Shown here in pieces: positions 52,483 to 60,712 of a DNA stretch of 64,000 bases. Made by a program: the position numbers and the translations under genes. This stretch comes from Sphingosinicella microcystinivorans (GTDB lineage Bacteria; Pseudomonadota; Alphaproteobacteria; Sphingomonadales; Sphingomonadaceae), in the NCBI RefSeq assembly GCF_003634215.1, contig NZ_RBWX01000009.1, positions 124,001-188,000 on the forward strand. The letters run 5' to 3'. Below the pieces are notes generated by a model that worked only from the letters and a program-made list of their open reading frames with translations, was not told the origin of the DNA and searched no databases. How positions within the stretch are numbered: position 1 is the stretch's first letter; each line of letters opens with the position of its first letter.

Positions 52483-53706
52483 ATGCTGGCCCAATTCGAC
52501 AGGTACATGGCGCGGCTGATCGCGGTGCCGCTGTTCGCGACACTGATGATCGCGGCCATGCTGCTATTGCTGGAGAAGATGCTGAAATTGTTCGACTTCG
52601 TGGTAAACGAAGGTGGGCCGGCATCGGTCGTCTGGCGTATGCTCGGCAACCTCATTCCGCAGTATCTCGGCCTTGGAATCCCGGTCGGCCTTCTTCTGGG
52701 CATATTGCTCGCTTTCCGGAATCTGGCGCTTTCGAGCGAACTCGACGCGATGCGCGCCGTGGGAATCAGCTACATGCGGATGCTGCGCGTGCCTTATATG
52801 TACGCGCTGCTCCTCGGCCTTTTGACGCTGCTCATCGTTGGGTTCATCCAGCCGATCAGCCGTTATGCCTATGAGGGGCTGGAGTTCGAGCTGCGCTCGG
52901 GCGCGCTCGGCGCCACGATCGATGTGGGCGAGTTCGTGCAGGTGGCACGCAACACGACGATCCGTGTCGAGGAAAGCCGCGACCACGGCCGCGACCTGCG
53001 CGGCATCTTCGTCAGCGGCCAGAGCGTCGACGGCAAGACGGTTTCCGTCACCGCCGCGCGGGGCACGTTCCTTGCGACCGACGACCCGGATGTCATCCTC
53101 CTGCGGCTCACCGACGGCACGCTCGTGCACGACGCGCCCGGCTACAAGCAGCCGCGTGTGCTGACCTTCCGTATGCACGACCTGCCGATCGACTTGCCGC
53201 AGATCGAGCTGTTCCGCATTCGCGGCGCCGAAGCCGACGACAACGAGCTGACGCTTCCCGAGCTCTACCGCGTCGGCTATCTCGGCCAGGGCACCACCAC
53301 CGAGGCAAACCGGGAAGCGGTGCGCGCAAACCTCCACCGGCGACTGGTGCAGGTGTTCGCGGTCATGGTGATCCCACTGCTCGCGGTGGCGCTCGCGGTA
53401 CCGCCGAAGCGATCGACCTCCGCGGTCGGCGTGTTCGCGGCGCTCACCATCCTTATCGTCTACAACGAGATTTCAGAGGCCGCAGAGCGCTCCGGCGCCG
53501 CGGGGAAAGCCGATATCGTGCTCAGCCAGTGGGGCAGTTTCATTGCCTTCAGCCTGCTCTGCGCGTGGTTCTTCCACGTACTCGCGAACGTGCCGGGCGG
53601 TCAGCCCATCGCGATGATCGAGCGCGGCGCGGGCATCGTCACCAAGTGGATCGTCAGCCTGTGGCGCCTGATCCGCCGCCGTTTCGCGCGGGCGAAAACC
53701 GCATGA
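52483..53706 (+). CDS. lptF: LptF-type permease (YjgP/YjgQ family)
   Basis: A 407-residue protein with the LptF/LptG layout: an N-terminal trio of membrane helices (IAVPLFATLMIAAMLLLLEKM, YLGLGIPVGLLLGILLAFRNLALSSELDAMRAVGISYMRML), a periplasmic beta-jellyroll of about 170 residues, and C-terminal helices (VFAVMVIPLLAVALAVPP). With LptB2 it extracts lipid from the inner membrane. I use ATG 52483, though TTG 52456 is possible and neither has a strong ribosome binding site. It overlaps lptG (ATGA). The location in a sphingolipid locus raises the question of its cargo. Confidence 0.88.
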   Translation: MLAQFDRYMARLIAVPLFATLMIAAMLLLLEKMLKLFDFVVNEGGPASVVWRMLGNLIPQYLGLGIPVGLLLGILLAFRNLALSSELDAMRAVGISYMRMLRVPYMYALLLGLLTLLIVGFIQPISRYAYEGLEFELRSGALGATIDVGEFVQVARNTTIRVEESRDHGRDLRGIFVSGQSVDGKTVSVTAARGTFLATDDPDVILLRLTDGTLVHDAPGYKQPRVLTFRMHDLPIDLPQIELFRIRGAEADDNELTLPELYRVGYLGQGTTTEANREAVRANLHRRLVQVFAVMVIPLLAVALAVPPKRSTSAVGVFAALTILIVYNEISEAAERSGAAGKADIVLSQWGSFIAFSLLCAWFFHVLANVPGGQPIAMIERGAGIVTKWIVSLWRLIRRRFARAKTA

Positions 53707-54806
53707 GCAGCGCGCTTTCGCTCTGGCCCTCGCCGACCATCGCGACCTATACGGCGCGCTTGTTCATGATGCGCACGCTCGCGTTCGCGATCGGCCTCGT
53801 CGCCATATTGCAGACGCTCGACCTGCTGACGGAATCGAACAAGATCCTGGCCATCGACGGCAACGGCAACGCCGAGTTGCTGCGCTATGTGCAACTTCGC
53901 GTTCCGCAGCTGATTTCGCAATTCCTGCCCTTCTCCGTGCTGCTCGGCGCGCTCGTGACGATGGCGACGCTGAGCCAGAACAGCGAAGTGACGATCTTCC
54001 GCGCCGCCGGGCTTTCCGCGCACCAGATCCTCTACCCGATGATGGCGGCAGCGCTGGGGCTTTCGCTGTTTCACTTCACCTTCAACGAGTTGGTTCTGGT
54101 ACGGACGAATGCCGAACTCATCGCGTGGGAAAAGGCTGAATACCGGCGCGATGCGGAAATCGACACGAATCCGCTCACCGACGTGTGGGTGCGCGAGGGG
54201 CGCGAGATCATCCATGCCGACAGCGTGACCGGAAGCGGCAAGGAAACCGTTCTGCACGATGTGCGCGTGGACCGCCGCGACGGCAGCCGCCTGCGTCAGA
54301 TCATCAACGCGAAAAGCGGCCGCCCGGACGGCAACGCCTGGCTGTTGAACGACGTCCGCATCTTCACGGTACGCACCGGCGCGCTCTCCCGCGCACCGGA
54401 AATCCGGCTGGGCACGGGCATAGAGCCCGACCGCTTCACGATGCGCGCACCCGATCCGGACCGGACCAACATCGCCGATCTCTGGAAGCAGACACGCCTT
54501 CTGGAATCGGTGGGACGCGGCACGGATTCGCTGCGCGTTGCGCTCTATCACAAAGTGTCGCTGCCGCTTTCGGCCGTGCTGATGCCGTTGCTCGGCGCCG
54601 TCACGGCGTTCGGTCTCGCCCGTTCGGGCAGGCTCTTCGCCCGCGCGGTCGTCGGAATGGCACTCGGCTTTGCCTATTTCGTCGCCGACAATTTCATGGT
54701 GGCAATGGGCGAGTTCGGAACAGTGCCACCATGGGCCGCGGGCTGGGCGCCGTTCCTGCTGTTCTTCCTCGTCGGGGAGGCGGTTCTCTTCAGGACCGAA
54801 GAATGA
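53703..54806 (+). CDS. lptG: LptG-type permease (YjgP/YjgQ family)
   Basis: A 367-residue partner of the preceding protein. N-terminal helices (FAIGLVAILQTLDLLTESNKIL, LISQFLPFSVLLGALVTMATLSQNSEVTIFRAAGLSAHQIL) are followed by a jellyroll domain and three C-terminal helices (VSLPLSAVLMPLLGAVTAFGLARSGRLFARAVVGMALGFAYFVADNFMV). It is coupled both to lptF and to the flippase gene (ATGA each). lptB, lptC and lptA are not in the window. Confidence 0.88.
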   Translation: MSSALSLWPSPTIATYTARLFMMRTLAFAIGLVAILQTLDLLTESNKILAIDGNGNAELLRYVQLRVPQLISQFLPFSVLLGALVTMATLSQNSEVTIFRAAGLSAHQILYPMMAAALGLSLFHFTFNELVLVRTNAELIAWEKAEYRRDAEIDTNPLTDVWVREGREIIHADSVTGSGKETVLHDVRVDRRDGSRLRQIINAKSGRPDGNAWLLNDVRIFTVRTGALSRAPEIRLGTGIEPDRFTMRAPDPDRTNIADLWKQTRLLESVGRGTDSLRVALYHKVSLPLSAVLMPLLGAVTAFGLARSGRLFARAVVGMALGFAYFVADNFMVAMGEFGTVPPWAAGWAPFLLFFLVGEAVLFRTEE

Positions 54807-56344
54807 CCGACGCCGACCGTTCCGGCGGAACAGGCATCAACAAGAAAACAGTTGTGAGAAGCGCAGGCGTGGTGGCGATGGCCCGGCTCGGCGCATTGAT
54901 CGAAGCGGTTGCGCAGCCGGCCTTCGTCTGGATGTTCGGCCTCGCCACATACGGCATCTACATGGCGCTCTGGGCGGCGGTGAACATCGTGTCCAACGTC
55001 GCCGATCTCGCGATGACCAGCGCCATGCAGCGCACCATTCCGCAGGCGGCAACCGACGAGCGCGCGCACAGCGCACTGAAGACCGCGCTCATTCTCGGCA
55101 TGGTGCCGAGCGTCCTGATCGCGATCGGTGTCAGCGTATTCGCAGCCCCGGTCGCCGCGCAGTTCAATGCCGCGCCAAAGGACAAGGACAGTCTGGTGCT
55201 TGCCGTCGCCGTGTTCGCGTGGGCACTGCCGCTTTGGACCTTCGTGGAGCTGGCGACATCCGCCGCGCGGGCGCGCAAGGCCTTCGGCCCCGAAGTCCGC
55301 CTTCGAATTTTCTGGGAACAGGTGGTCCGGCTTGCGATGGCCGGCGCTGCCTGGCTCGCCGGGTGGATGACAATGGGGCTTATCGTTGCGCACCTGGCCT
55401 CCCTTACGATCACTGCTCTGCTCGGCTGGAGGCTGCTCAGCCGCTATTACGACACACGATTGCTCGTCCGGGCCCCCTTCGACGGGGAGGTGGTGAGAGA
55501 CCTGCTTGGCACGGGGTTTGGAATCCTTCCCGCCAATATCGCAGCGCGCGCCTTTTCCGACGTGCCCCCGCTGCTCCTCAACTGGCTGCTTCCAGGCGCC
55601 GCTGGGGCCAGCGCCTCAGGGCTTTTCGGAATCGCGCGCAAGATCGCTTCAATTCCACTCATCGTGCGGCACAGCCTGCATTATGTCATCCAGCCCCTCG
55701 CCGCCGAGCAGGCCATGCACGACAAGGGCCGCATCAACCCCATCTATGGGTTCGCATCGCGGCTTTCGATGATCCTGCTCTTGCCGATGGCGCTGCTCCT
55801 GGCGCTGCTCGCAGGCCCGATTCTTCTGCTGTTCCCGCCGGAAGCAGCCGCCGCCGCGCCGCTCATCATCGTGCTGACGCTGGCGCGCGGCATCAATTCC
55901 ATCGCAGGACCCGCAAACGGCATCCTCCAGATGCTGCAACCGCGAATCCTCCCGACTTTGAACGCCGTTCTCGGCAGCGCCGTATGGCTGCTCGTCACAT
56001 GGTTTTTGTGGGAAAGCGATGCGGCGATGGCCATGGCGTGGGGCGTGGCCTGTGGCGTGTTCATCATGGAATGGCTGGCGCTTGCCGAACTCTGGTACAC
56101 GGATCGTATCCATCCGTTTGCAGCACCTTTTTTCAGGGGAGCAGCAATCATCGGAGGTTCGTCGCTGCTGACCTGGGCTCTGCTTGGCCATCATCAGCCA
56201 TTGCCCTTGTTGCTCGACATTCTCCTGCCTATCTTCGCGGCGTTCGTTCTCATTTGGCTTGGGCTGCGGTTCGTGCTTACGGAGCGCGAACGGCAAAGCC
56301 TTGGACGGATCGGAAGAACGCTGGGGCTATCCAGCCCTCAATAG
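54803..56344 (+). CDS. MOP-superfamily flippase (Wzx/MurJ-like)
   Basis: A 513-residue polytopic protein with 12-14 predicted helices and the polysaccharide-biosynthesis/flippase pattern: RSAGVVAMARLGALIEAVAQPAFVWMFGLATYGIYMALWA at the start, then AFSDVPPLLLNWLLPGAAGASASGLFGIARKIASIPLIV in the middle. Such proteins flip lipid-linked saccharides or related lipids. Being translationally coupled to lptG and 8 nt before a glycerophosphotransferase-like gene, it may flip a sphingolipid or glycolipid made by this locus. Confidence 0.75.
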   Translation: MTDADRSGGTGINKKTVVRSAGVVAMARLGALIEAVAQPAFVWMFGLATYGIYMALWAAVNIVSNVADLAMTSAMQRTIPQAATDERAHSALKTALILGMVPSVLIAIGVSVFAAPVAAQFNAAPKDKDSLVLAVAVFAWALPLWTFVELATSAARARKAFGPEVRLRIFWEQVVRLAMAGAAWLAGWMTMGLIVAHLASLTITALLGWRLLSRYYDTRLLVRAPFDGEVVRDLLGTGFGILPANIAARAFSDVPPLLLNWLLPGAAGASASGLFGIARKIASIPLIVRHSLHYVIQPLAAEQAMHDKGRINPIYGFASRLSMILLLPMALLLALLAGPILLLFPPEAAAAAPLIIVLTLARGINSIAGPANGILQMLQPRILPTLNAVLGSAVWLLVTWFLWESDAAMAMAWGVACGVFIMEWLALAELWYTDRIHPFAAPFFRGAAIIGGSSLLTWALLGHHQPLPLLLDILLPIFAAFVLIWLGLRFVLTERERQSLGRIGRTLGLSSPQ

Positions 56345-56352
56345 GACGTATC

Positions 56353-57519
56353 ATGGCCCCAAAGCGTGTCGCTTTCCTGTTCGTCGGCGGCGCGCACCAA
56401 GTGCTACACAGCGCCTCCGTCGCGGCGGAGCTTGGAAGCGATCCGCGCTTTGAAGTCACCTGCTTCGTTACCCAGGACGACGAGCGCCGCATGCTTGAAG
56501 AGGTCGCGCGTGCATGGCCCGATTCGCGGCTCTCGATTACCGACTTTCCTGCGCCGCGCTGGTCCATCCTGATGGGCAGGATCATCCCCGGGCTGCGCGC
56601 AATGAAACTGCCTCGCCTTCTGGCGAACAGGAGACAGCTTTCCGGTTTCGATGCGGTCGTTCTCACCGAGCGGACATCGACGATCCTGAAGAAGCTGCCG
56701 GGATGCCCCGTACTTATCCACATTCCGCATGGTGCAGGGGATCGCGCACGCGGTTTCGAACCCCGGCTGCGGCTGTTCGATTTCATCATCGTATCGGGCG
56801 AGAAGGACGCCCGCCGCATGACGGACGAAGGCCTCGTCGCGAAATCGCGTATCGCGGTGTCCGGCTCGACGAAACTCGATGCGCTCGAACGTCTCGGCGC
56901 GGGCCGTCCAAAGTTGTTCGAAAACGACAGGCCCACCGTGCTGTACAATCCTCATTTCGATGGGAGGCTCGGCTCCTGGCCGCGCTGGGGGGTGCAGGTT
57001 ATCGACGCTTTCGCGGCGCAATCCGACTTCAACCTGATTGTCGCGCCGCATATTCGGCTGTTCGAGGGCGCATCAGCGGCGGAGCGCGCGGCGTTCGAGG
57101 CGCGTGCCATTCCCGGCAGGATCATCGTCGACGCAGGGTCGGCGCGCTCGTGTGACATGACCTATACCAACGCCGCCGACATCTATCTTGGCGATGTCAG
57201 CAGCCAGGTTTACGAGTTCCTTGCCCGCCCCCGTCCCTGCGTGTTCCTCGACAGCACGGGCGCGGACTGGAAGGACGATCCGAACTACGCCTTCTGGCAT
57301 CTGGGCGATGTGGTGACGGACCTGTCCGACGTTCTCCCAACCATCACGCGCGCGGGCGCGGCGCACGCCGCCTACATCGCGCGACAGAACGCCGCGGTGT
57401 GTGCTGCCGTTGGCGGCGATTGGCGCGGCGCATCGGCGCGTGCTGCGGCGGCGATCGCGGGGTTTCTCACTGGCGGTTCCGCGCCTCATACGCTGGCATC
57501 GACCACAGTGCGGTCCTAA
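56353..57519 (+). CDS. CDP-glycerol glycerophosphotransferase-like protein
   Basis: A 388-residue GT-B-fold-like protein. The C-terminal segment YTNAADIYLGDVSSQVYEFLARPRPCVFLD matches the DxSS...EF motif of CDP-glycerol:glycerophosphotransferases (TagB/TagF family), and TVLYNPHFDGRLGSWPRWG contains a conserved HF/W region. VLIHIPHGAGDRARG carries the family's HG motif. Classical members add glycerol phosphate to wall teichoic acid; in this Gram-negative sphingolipid locus an anionic head group on ceramide or glycolipid is a reasonable alternative. A glycosyltransferase role is also possible. Confidence 0.68.
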   Translation: MAPKRVAFLFVGGAHQVLHSASVAAELGSDPRFEVTCFVTQDDERRMLEEVARAWPDSRLSITDFPAPRWSILMGRIIPGLRAMKLPRLLANRRQLSGFDAVVLTERTSTILKKLPGCPVLIHIPHGAGDRARGFEPRLRLFDFIIVSGEKDARRMTDEGLVAKSRIAVSGSTKLDALERLGAGRPKLFENDRPTVLYNPHFDGRLGSWPRWGVQVIDAFAAQSDFNLIVAPHIRLFEGASAAERAAFEARAIPGRIIVDAGSARSCDMTYTNAADIYLGDVSSQVYEFLARPRPCVFLDSTGADWKDDPNYAFWHLGDVVTDLSDVLPTITRAGAAHAAYIARQNAAVCAAVGGDWRGASARAAAAIAGFLTGGSAPHTLASTTVRS

Positions 57520-57593
57520 ATATGCCGTATTGCGACGAAATACAGGCGGTATCAGGCTGCGGCCAAGGCCGCGAAGTGCACAGGATCAAAGGT

Positions 57594-58367
57594 ATGCAGC
57601 TTCTCAAGGGCTATCGGCTCGGCATGTGGAGCAAGAGCCACAATCTGTCGAAGATGACGTTCCGCGAGCTCGTCGTCGCGTATTTCCAGTATTACGCCAT
57701 TCAGGCGTATCTGCTGCTGACGGTGGCATCGCTCTACGTTGCGTGGGCCTATCCGACGACACTGCTGCGCGGCGCCGCATCGGCCGCGATCGCCATCGCG
57801 GCCTATCCGCTCGCGTGGTTCCTGCTGCATCGTTACGTGCTTCACAGCCGCTGGATGTTCAAATCGCCGCTGACGGCGCGAACGTGGAAGCGCATCCACT
57901 ACGATCACCACCAGGACCCCAACCACCTCGAAGTGCTGTTCGGCGCGCTCTACACGACGCTGCCGACCATCGCGATCGTCACGATCCCGGTCGGGTATGC
58001 GATCGGCGGCATCGGCGGTGCGGCGTGGGGCTTCGCAGCCGGCCTGCTCACCACGTGCTTCTACGAATTCTGCCACTGCATCCAGCATCTCTCCTACAAG
58101 CCCCGCTCGCCGTGGCTGGTGGAAATGAAGACGCGTCACATGGAACATCATTTCCACGACGAGGACGGCAACTTCGGCATCACCAGCTTCGTGTGGGACA
58201 AGCTGTTCGGCACCTATTATCAGCGCGGCGAACGCCCGGAGAAGAGCGAGACGGTATTCAACCTCGGCTACACGACCGAGGCCGCCGCGAAATGGCCGTG
58301 GGTCGCGAACATGTCCGGCGGCGTCGCCGAGGGCCATCCGCGCCAGCGCATGAAAAAAGCGGCCTGA
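57594..58367 (+). CDS. Fatty acid hydroxylase / sterol desaturase superfamily protein
   Basis: A 257-residue membrane di-iron enzyme. Histidine clusters are in the expected order: LLHRYVLHS (HX4H), RIHYDHHQDPNH (HX2HH), FCHCIQHLSY (HX3H) and TRHMEHHFHDE (HX2HH), between predicted helix pairs (about residues 30-50, 55-75, 120-160). The family hydroxylates or desaturates lipids with O2. Within a ceramide locus it is a candidate for the 2-hydroxylation of the ceramide acyl chain or C4-hydroxylation of the base, both reported in sphingomonad sphingolipids. I chose ATG 57594 after AAAGG; ATG 57522 is the alternative. It precedes the ceramide synthase-like gene by 8 nt. Confidence 0.85.
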   Translation: MQLLKGYRLGMWSKSHNLSKMTFRELVVAYFQYYAIQAYLLLTVASLYVAWAYPTTLLRGAASAAIAIAAYPLAWFLLHRYVLHSRWMFKSPLTARTWKRIHYDHHQDPNHLEVLFGALYTTLPTIAIVTIPVGYAIGGIGGAAWGFAAGLLTTCFYEFCHCIQHLSYKPRSPWLVEMKTRHMEHHFHDEDGNFGITSFVWDKLFGTYYQRGERPEKSETVFNLGYTTEAAAKWPWVANMSGGVAEGHPRQRMKKAA

Positions 58368-58375
58368 TTCCGGCG

Positions 58376-59521
58376 ATGGGGGGCGAAATCGAAATCCGGT
58401 CGGTCGCGAGCGCGGCCGACCGCAAAACGTTCATTGATCTGCCGTGGACACTCTACGCGAACGACCCGAACTGGGTTCCGCCGCTGAAATCAGAGGTCGC
58501 AGGCCTCATCGGCGGCGCAAAGAGCAATCCGTGGTTCGAGCACGCCGAAGCCGCCTTCTGGCTCGCGTACAAGGACGGTAAGCCTGTCGGTCGCATTTCC
58601 GCGCAGGTCGACCAGCTCGTTCTGAAGCACATGGGCGCGGGCACGGGACAATTCGGCATGTTCGAGTGCATCGACGATGCCGATGTCGCGAACGCGCTTC
58701 TGGACACGGCGGAAGCTTGGCTGAAGGCAAAAGGCATGACGCGGTCGCTCGGACCGATCAGCCTGTCGATCTGGGACGAACCCGGCCTACTCGTCGATGG
58801 TTTCGATCTGCCGCCGACCGTGATGATGGGCCATCACCTGCCCCATTATGCGCCGCTTATCGAGGCGCGCGGCTACGTTGGCGTGAAAGACCTTCACACC
58901 TACGAGCTTCCCATCGAAGCGGGCTTCCCGCCCGCCGTGGGCCGCATCGTCGCGGCGGCCGAGAAATCGAGCCGTATCCGCATGAGGAACGTCGACAAGT
59001 CGCGCTTCAACGAGGAAGCGGCGCTTATCCTCGATATCCTGAACGACGCGTGGTCAGACAATTGGGGCTTCGTCCCGCTCACGCCGAGCGAAGTCGCCTA
59101 CGTGGGCAAGAAGCTGAAGCCCATCGTGTTCGAGGATCTGATCCGCATCTGCGAGGTCGACGGCGAGCCGGTGGCCTTCATGATCACCCTGCCCGACGTG
59201 AACGAGCTGACCGCCGATCTCGATGGCAAATTGCTGCCGTTCGGCTGGGCGAAGCTGCTTTGGCGGCTGCGTGCACCGAAGGTCCGCCGCATGCGCGTGC
59301 CGCTGATGGGCGTACGCAAGACCCTGCAGGGCAGCCGTCTCGCCAGTTTCATGGCCTTCCTGATGATCGAGCATATCCGCCGCGCCGCCGTTACCCACTA
59401 TGACGCGAAGCAGGGCGAGATCGGCTGGATTCTGGACGACAACGGTCCGATGAAATCGATCGCCGACGTGATCCAATCGAAGATCACGAAGACCTACCGC
59501 GTCTTCGAAAAGACGCTTTAG
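58376..59521 (+). CDS. GNAT-like acyltransferase resembling bacterial ceramide synthase
   Basis: A 381-residue protein starting with EIRSVASAADRKTFIDLPWTLYANDPNWVPPL, then AYKDGKPVGRISAQVDQLV and FGMFECIDDADVANALLDTAEAWLKAKGMTRSLGPISLSIWDEPGLLVDGF. It resembles the large GNAT-fold proteins to which bCerS of Caulobacter belongs; bCerS N-acylates 3-ketosphinganine or a related base. Its location closing the locus opened by spt strengthens the assignment. It converges with xthA with a 4-nt overlap. The exact acyl donor is not visible from sequence. Confidence 0.75.
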   Translation: MGGEIEIRSVASAADRKTFIDLPWTLYANDPNWVPPLKSEVAGLIGGAKSNPWFEHAEAAFWLAYKDGKPVGRISAQVDQLVLKHMGAGTGQFGMFECIDDADVANALLDTAEAWLKAKGMTRSLGPISLSIWDEPGLLVDGFDLPPTVMMGHHLPHYAPLIEARGYVGVKDLHTYELPIEAGFPPAVGRIVAAAEKSSRIRMRNVDKSRFNEEAALILDILNDAWSDNWGFVPLTPSEVAYVGKKLKPIVFEDLIRICEVDGEPVAFMITLPDVNELTADLDGKLLPFGWAKLLWRLRAPKVRRMRVPLMGVRKTLQGSRLASFMAFLMIEHIRRAAVTHYDAKQGEIGWILDDNGPMKSIADVIQSKITKTYRVFEKTL

Positions 59522-60288
59522 CGTATATCGATCCAGACGGGCGCGTGATCGGAGGCTTTCTCCGCGCCGCGCGCCTCCCGGTCCACGGTAGCGTTCGTCA
59601 GCCGGTCTGCGACGCGCGGGCAGAGCAGGAAATGATCGATCCGCAGGCCTGCATTCCGCGGCCAGCAGCCTGCCTGATAATCCCAGAACGTATAGAGATG
59701 ATCGTCCGCCGGATGCACGGCGCGCAGCGCCTCCGTCCAGCCCTGATGGACGATCCGACGCAGCGCGGCGCGGGATTCGGGCTGTACGAGCGCGTCGTTC
59801 GCCATTGCCTTCATACTGAATACGTCGCGGTCTTCGGGGGCCACGTTGTAATCGCCGGCAAGCACCGTGGGCGTTTCGGACGCGAACAGCGTCGCCGCGC
59901 GGGCTTCCAATCGTTTCATCCACGCGAGCTTGTAGTCGAATTTCGGCCCCGGCTGCGGATTGCCGTTCGGCAGGTAGATGGACGCGATGCGAACACCGTT
60001 TACATCGGCCTCAAGATAGCGCGCCTGCTCGTCGGAGTCGTCCCCCGGGAGCCCGCGCTGAACCTCCGTCGCCGGCTCGCGGCTGAGGATCGCGACTCCG
60101 TTGAAGCTCTTCTGACCATGGACGAGCACATGATAGCCGAGCGCCTCGATATCCGCTGCCGGGAAGCGCTCGTCGATGCACTTCACCTCCTGCAGACAGG
60201 CGACGTCGGGCTTTCGGCTGTCCAGCCATTCGAGAAGGCGCGGCAGCCGCGCGGCGATTCCGTTGACGTTGAAGGTGGCGATGCGCAT
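59518..60288 (-). CDS. xthA: Exodeoxyribonuclease III
   Basis: A 256-residue EEP-family enzyme for base excision repair (AP endonuclease and 3'-5' exonuclease). The catalytic landmarks are MRIATFNVNGIAARLPRLLEWL, CLQEVKCIDERFP, VASIYLPNGNPQPG, VLAGDYNVAPEDRDV, YTFWDYQAGCWPRNAGLRIDH and KASDHAPVWIDI. Length is standard. It is co-directional with the A-type carrier gene 31 nt upstream. Confidence 0.95.
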   Translation of the reverse strand: MRIATFNVNGIAARLPRLLEWLDSRKPDVACLQEVKCIDERFPAADIEALGYHVLVHGQKSFNGVAILSREPATEVQRGLPGDDSDEQARYLEADVNGVRIASIYLPNGNPQPGPKFDYKLAWMKRLEARAATLFASETPTVLAGDYNVAPEDRDVFSMKAMANDALVQPESRAALRRIVHQGWTEALRAVHPADDHLYTFWDYQAGCWPRNAGLRIDHFLLCPRVADRLTNATVDREARGAEKASDHAPVWIDIR

Positions 60289-60319
60289 GGCGCAGGGCTA
60301 ACGCCCCGCAGGCGTGCGG

Positions 60320-60649
60320 TCAAACCGAGAAGGAGGTCCCGCAGCCGCAGCCCGAAGCCGCGTTGGGATTGCGCACCTGAAAGGACGCGCCGCCGAGGCT
60401 TTCGACGAAATCCACCTCAGAACCTTCCAGAAGATCGAGGCTGACCGGATCGACGACGAGCTTCACGCCCGAGGTTTCGGTCGTGAGGTCTTCGGGCGCG
60501 ATGTCGGTTTCCAGGCCGAAGCGGTACTGAAAGCCCGCGCAGCCGCCGCCCTCGACGGAGAGCCGCAGGATCGCGGGCACGCCGCCCTGCCGGGTGGCGA
60601 TAACGGCAACACGCGCCGCAGCGGCTTCGGTGAGATGGATTGCGCTCAT
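60320..60649 (-). CDS. A-type iron-sulfur cluster carrier (ErpA/IscA family)
   Basis: A 109-residue protein: HLTEAAAARVAVIATRQGG, RLSVEGGGCAGFQYRFGLE and the C-terminal SGCGCGTSFSV, giving the three Fe-S ligands C...CxC. The family receives clusters from the assembly scaffold and passes them to apo-proteins. ATG 60649 was chosen. No isc or suf genes adjoin. Whether it is ErpA or IscA proper cannot be settled here. Confidence 0.93.
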   Translation of the reverse strand: MSAIHLTEAAAARVAVIATRQGGVPAILRLSVEGGGCAGFQYRFGLETDIAPEDLTTETSGVKLVVDPVSLDLLEGSEVDFVESLGGASFQVRNPNAASGCGCGTSFSV

Positions 60650-60712
60650 GACGCAGAGATAGGGCTTTGCGGTGGGTGGTTCAATGACGCGCACCGCAGA
60701 TGAGCAGAACGA

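Noticed and set aside
55506-55521. TTGGCACGGGGTTTGG as another sigma-54-type promoter
   Set aside because: The -12 box is TTGG, lacking the essential GC, and it lies inside the flippase coding sequence.
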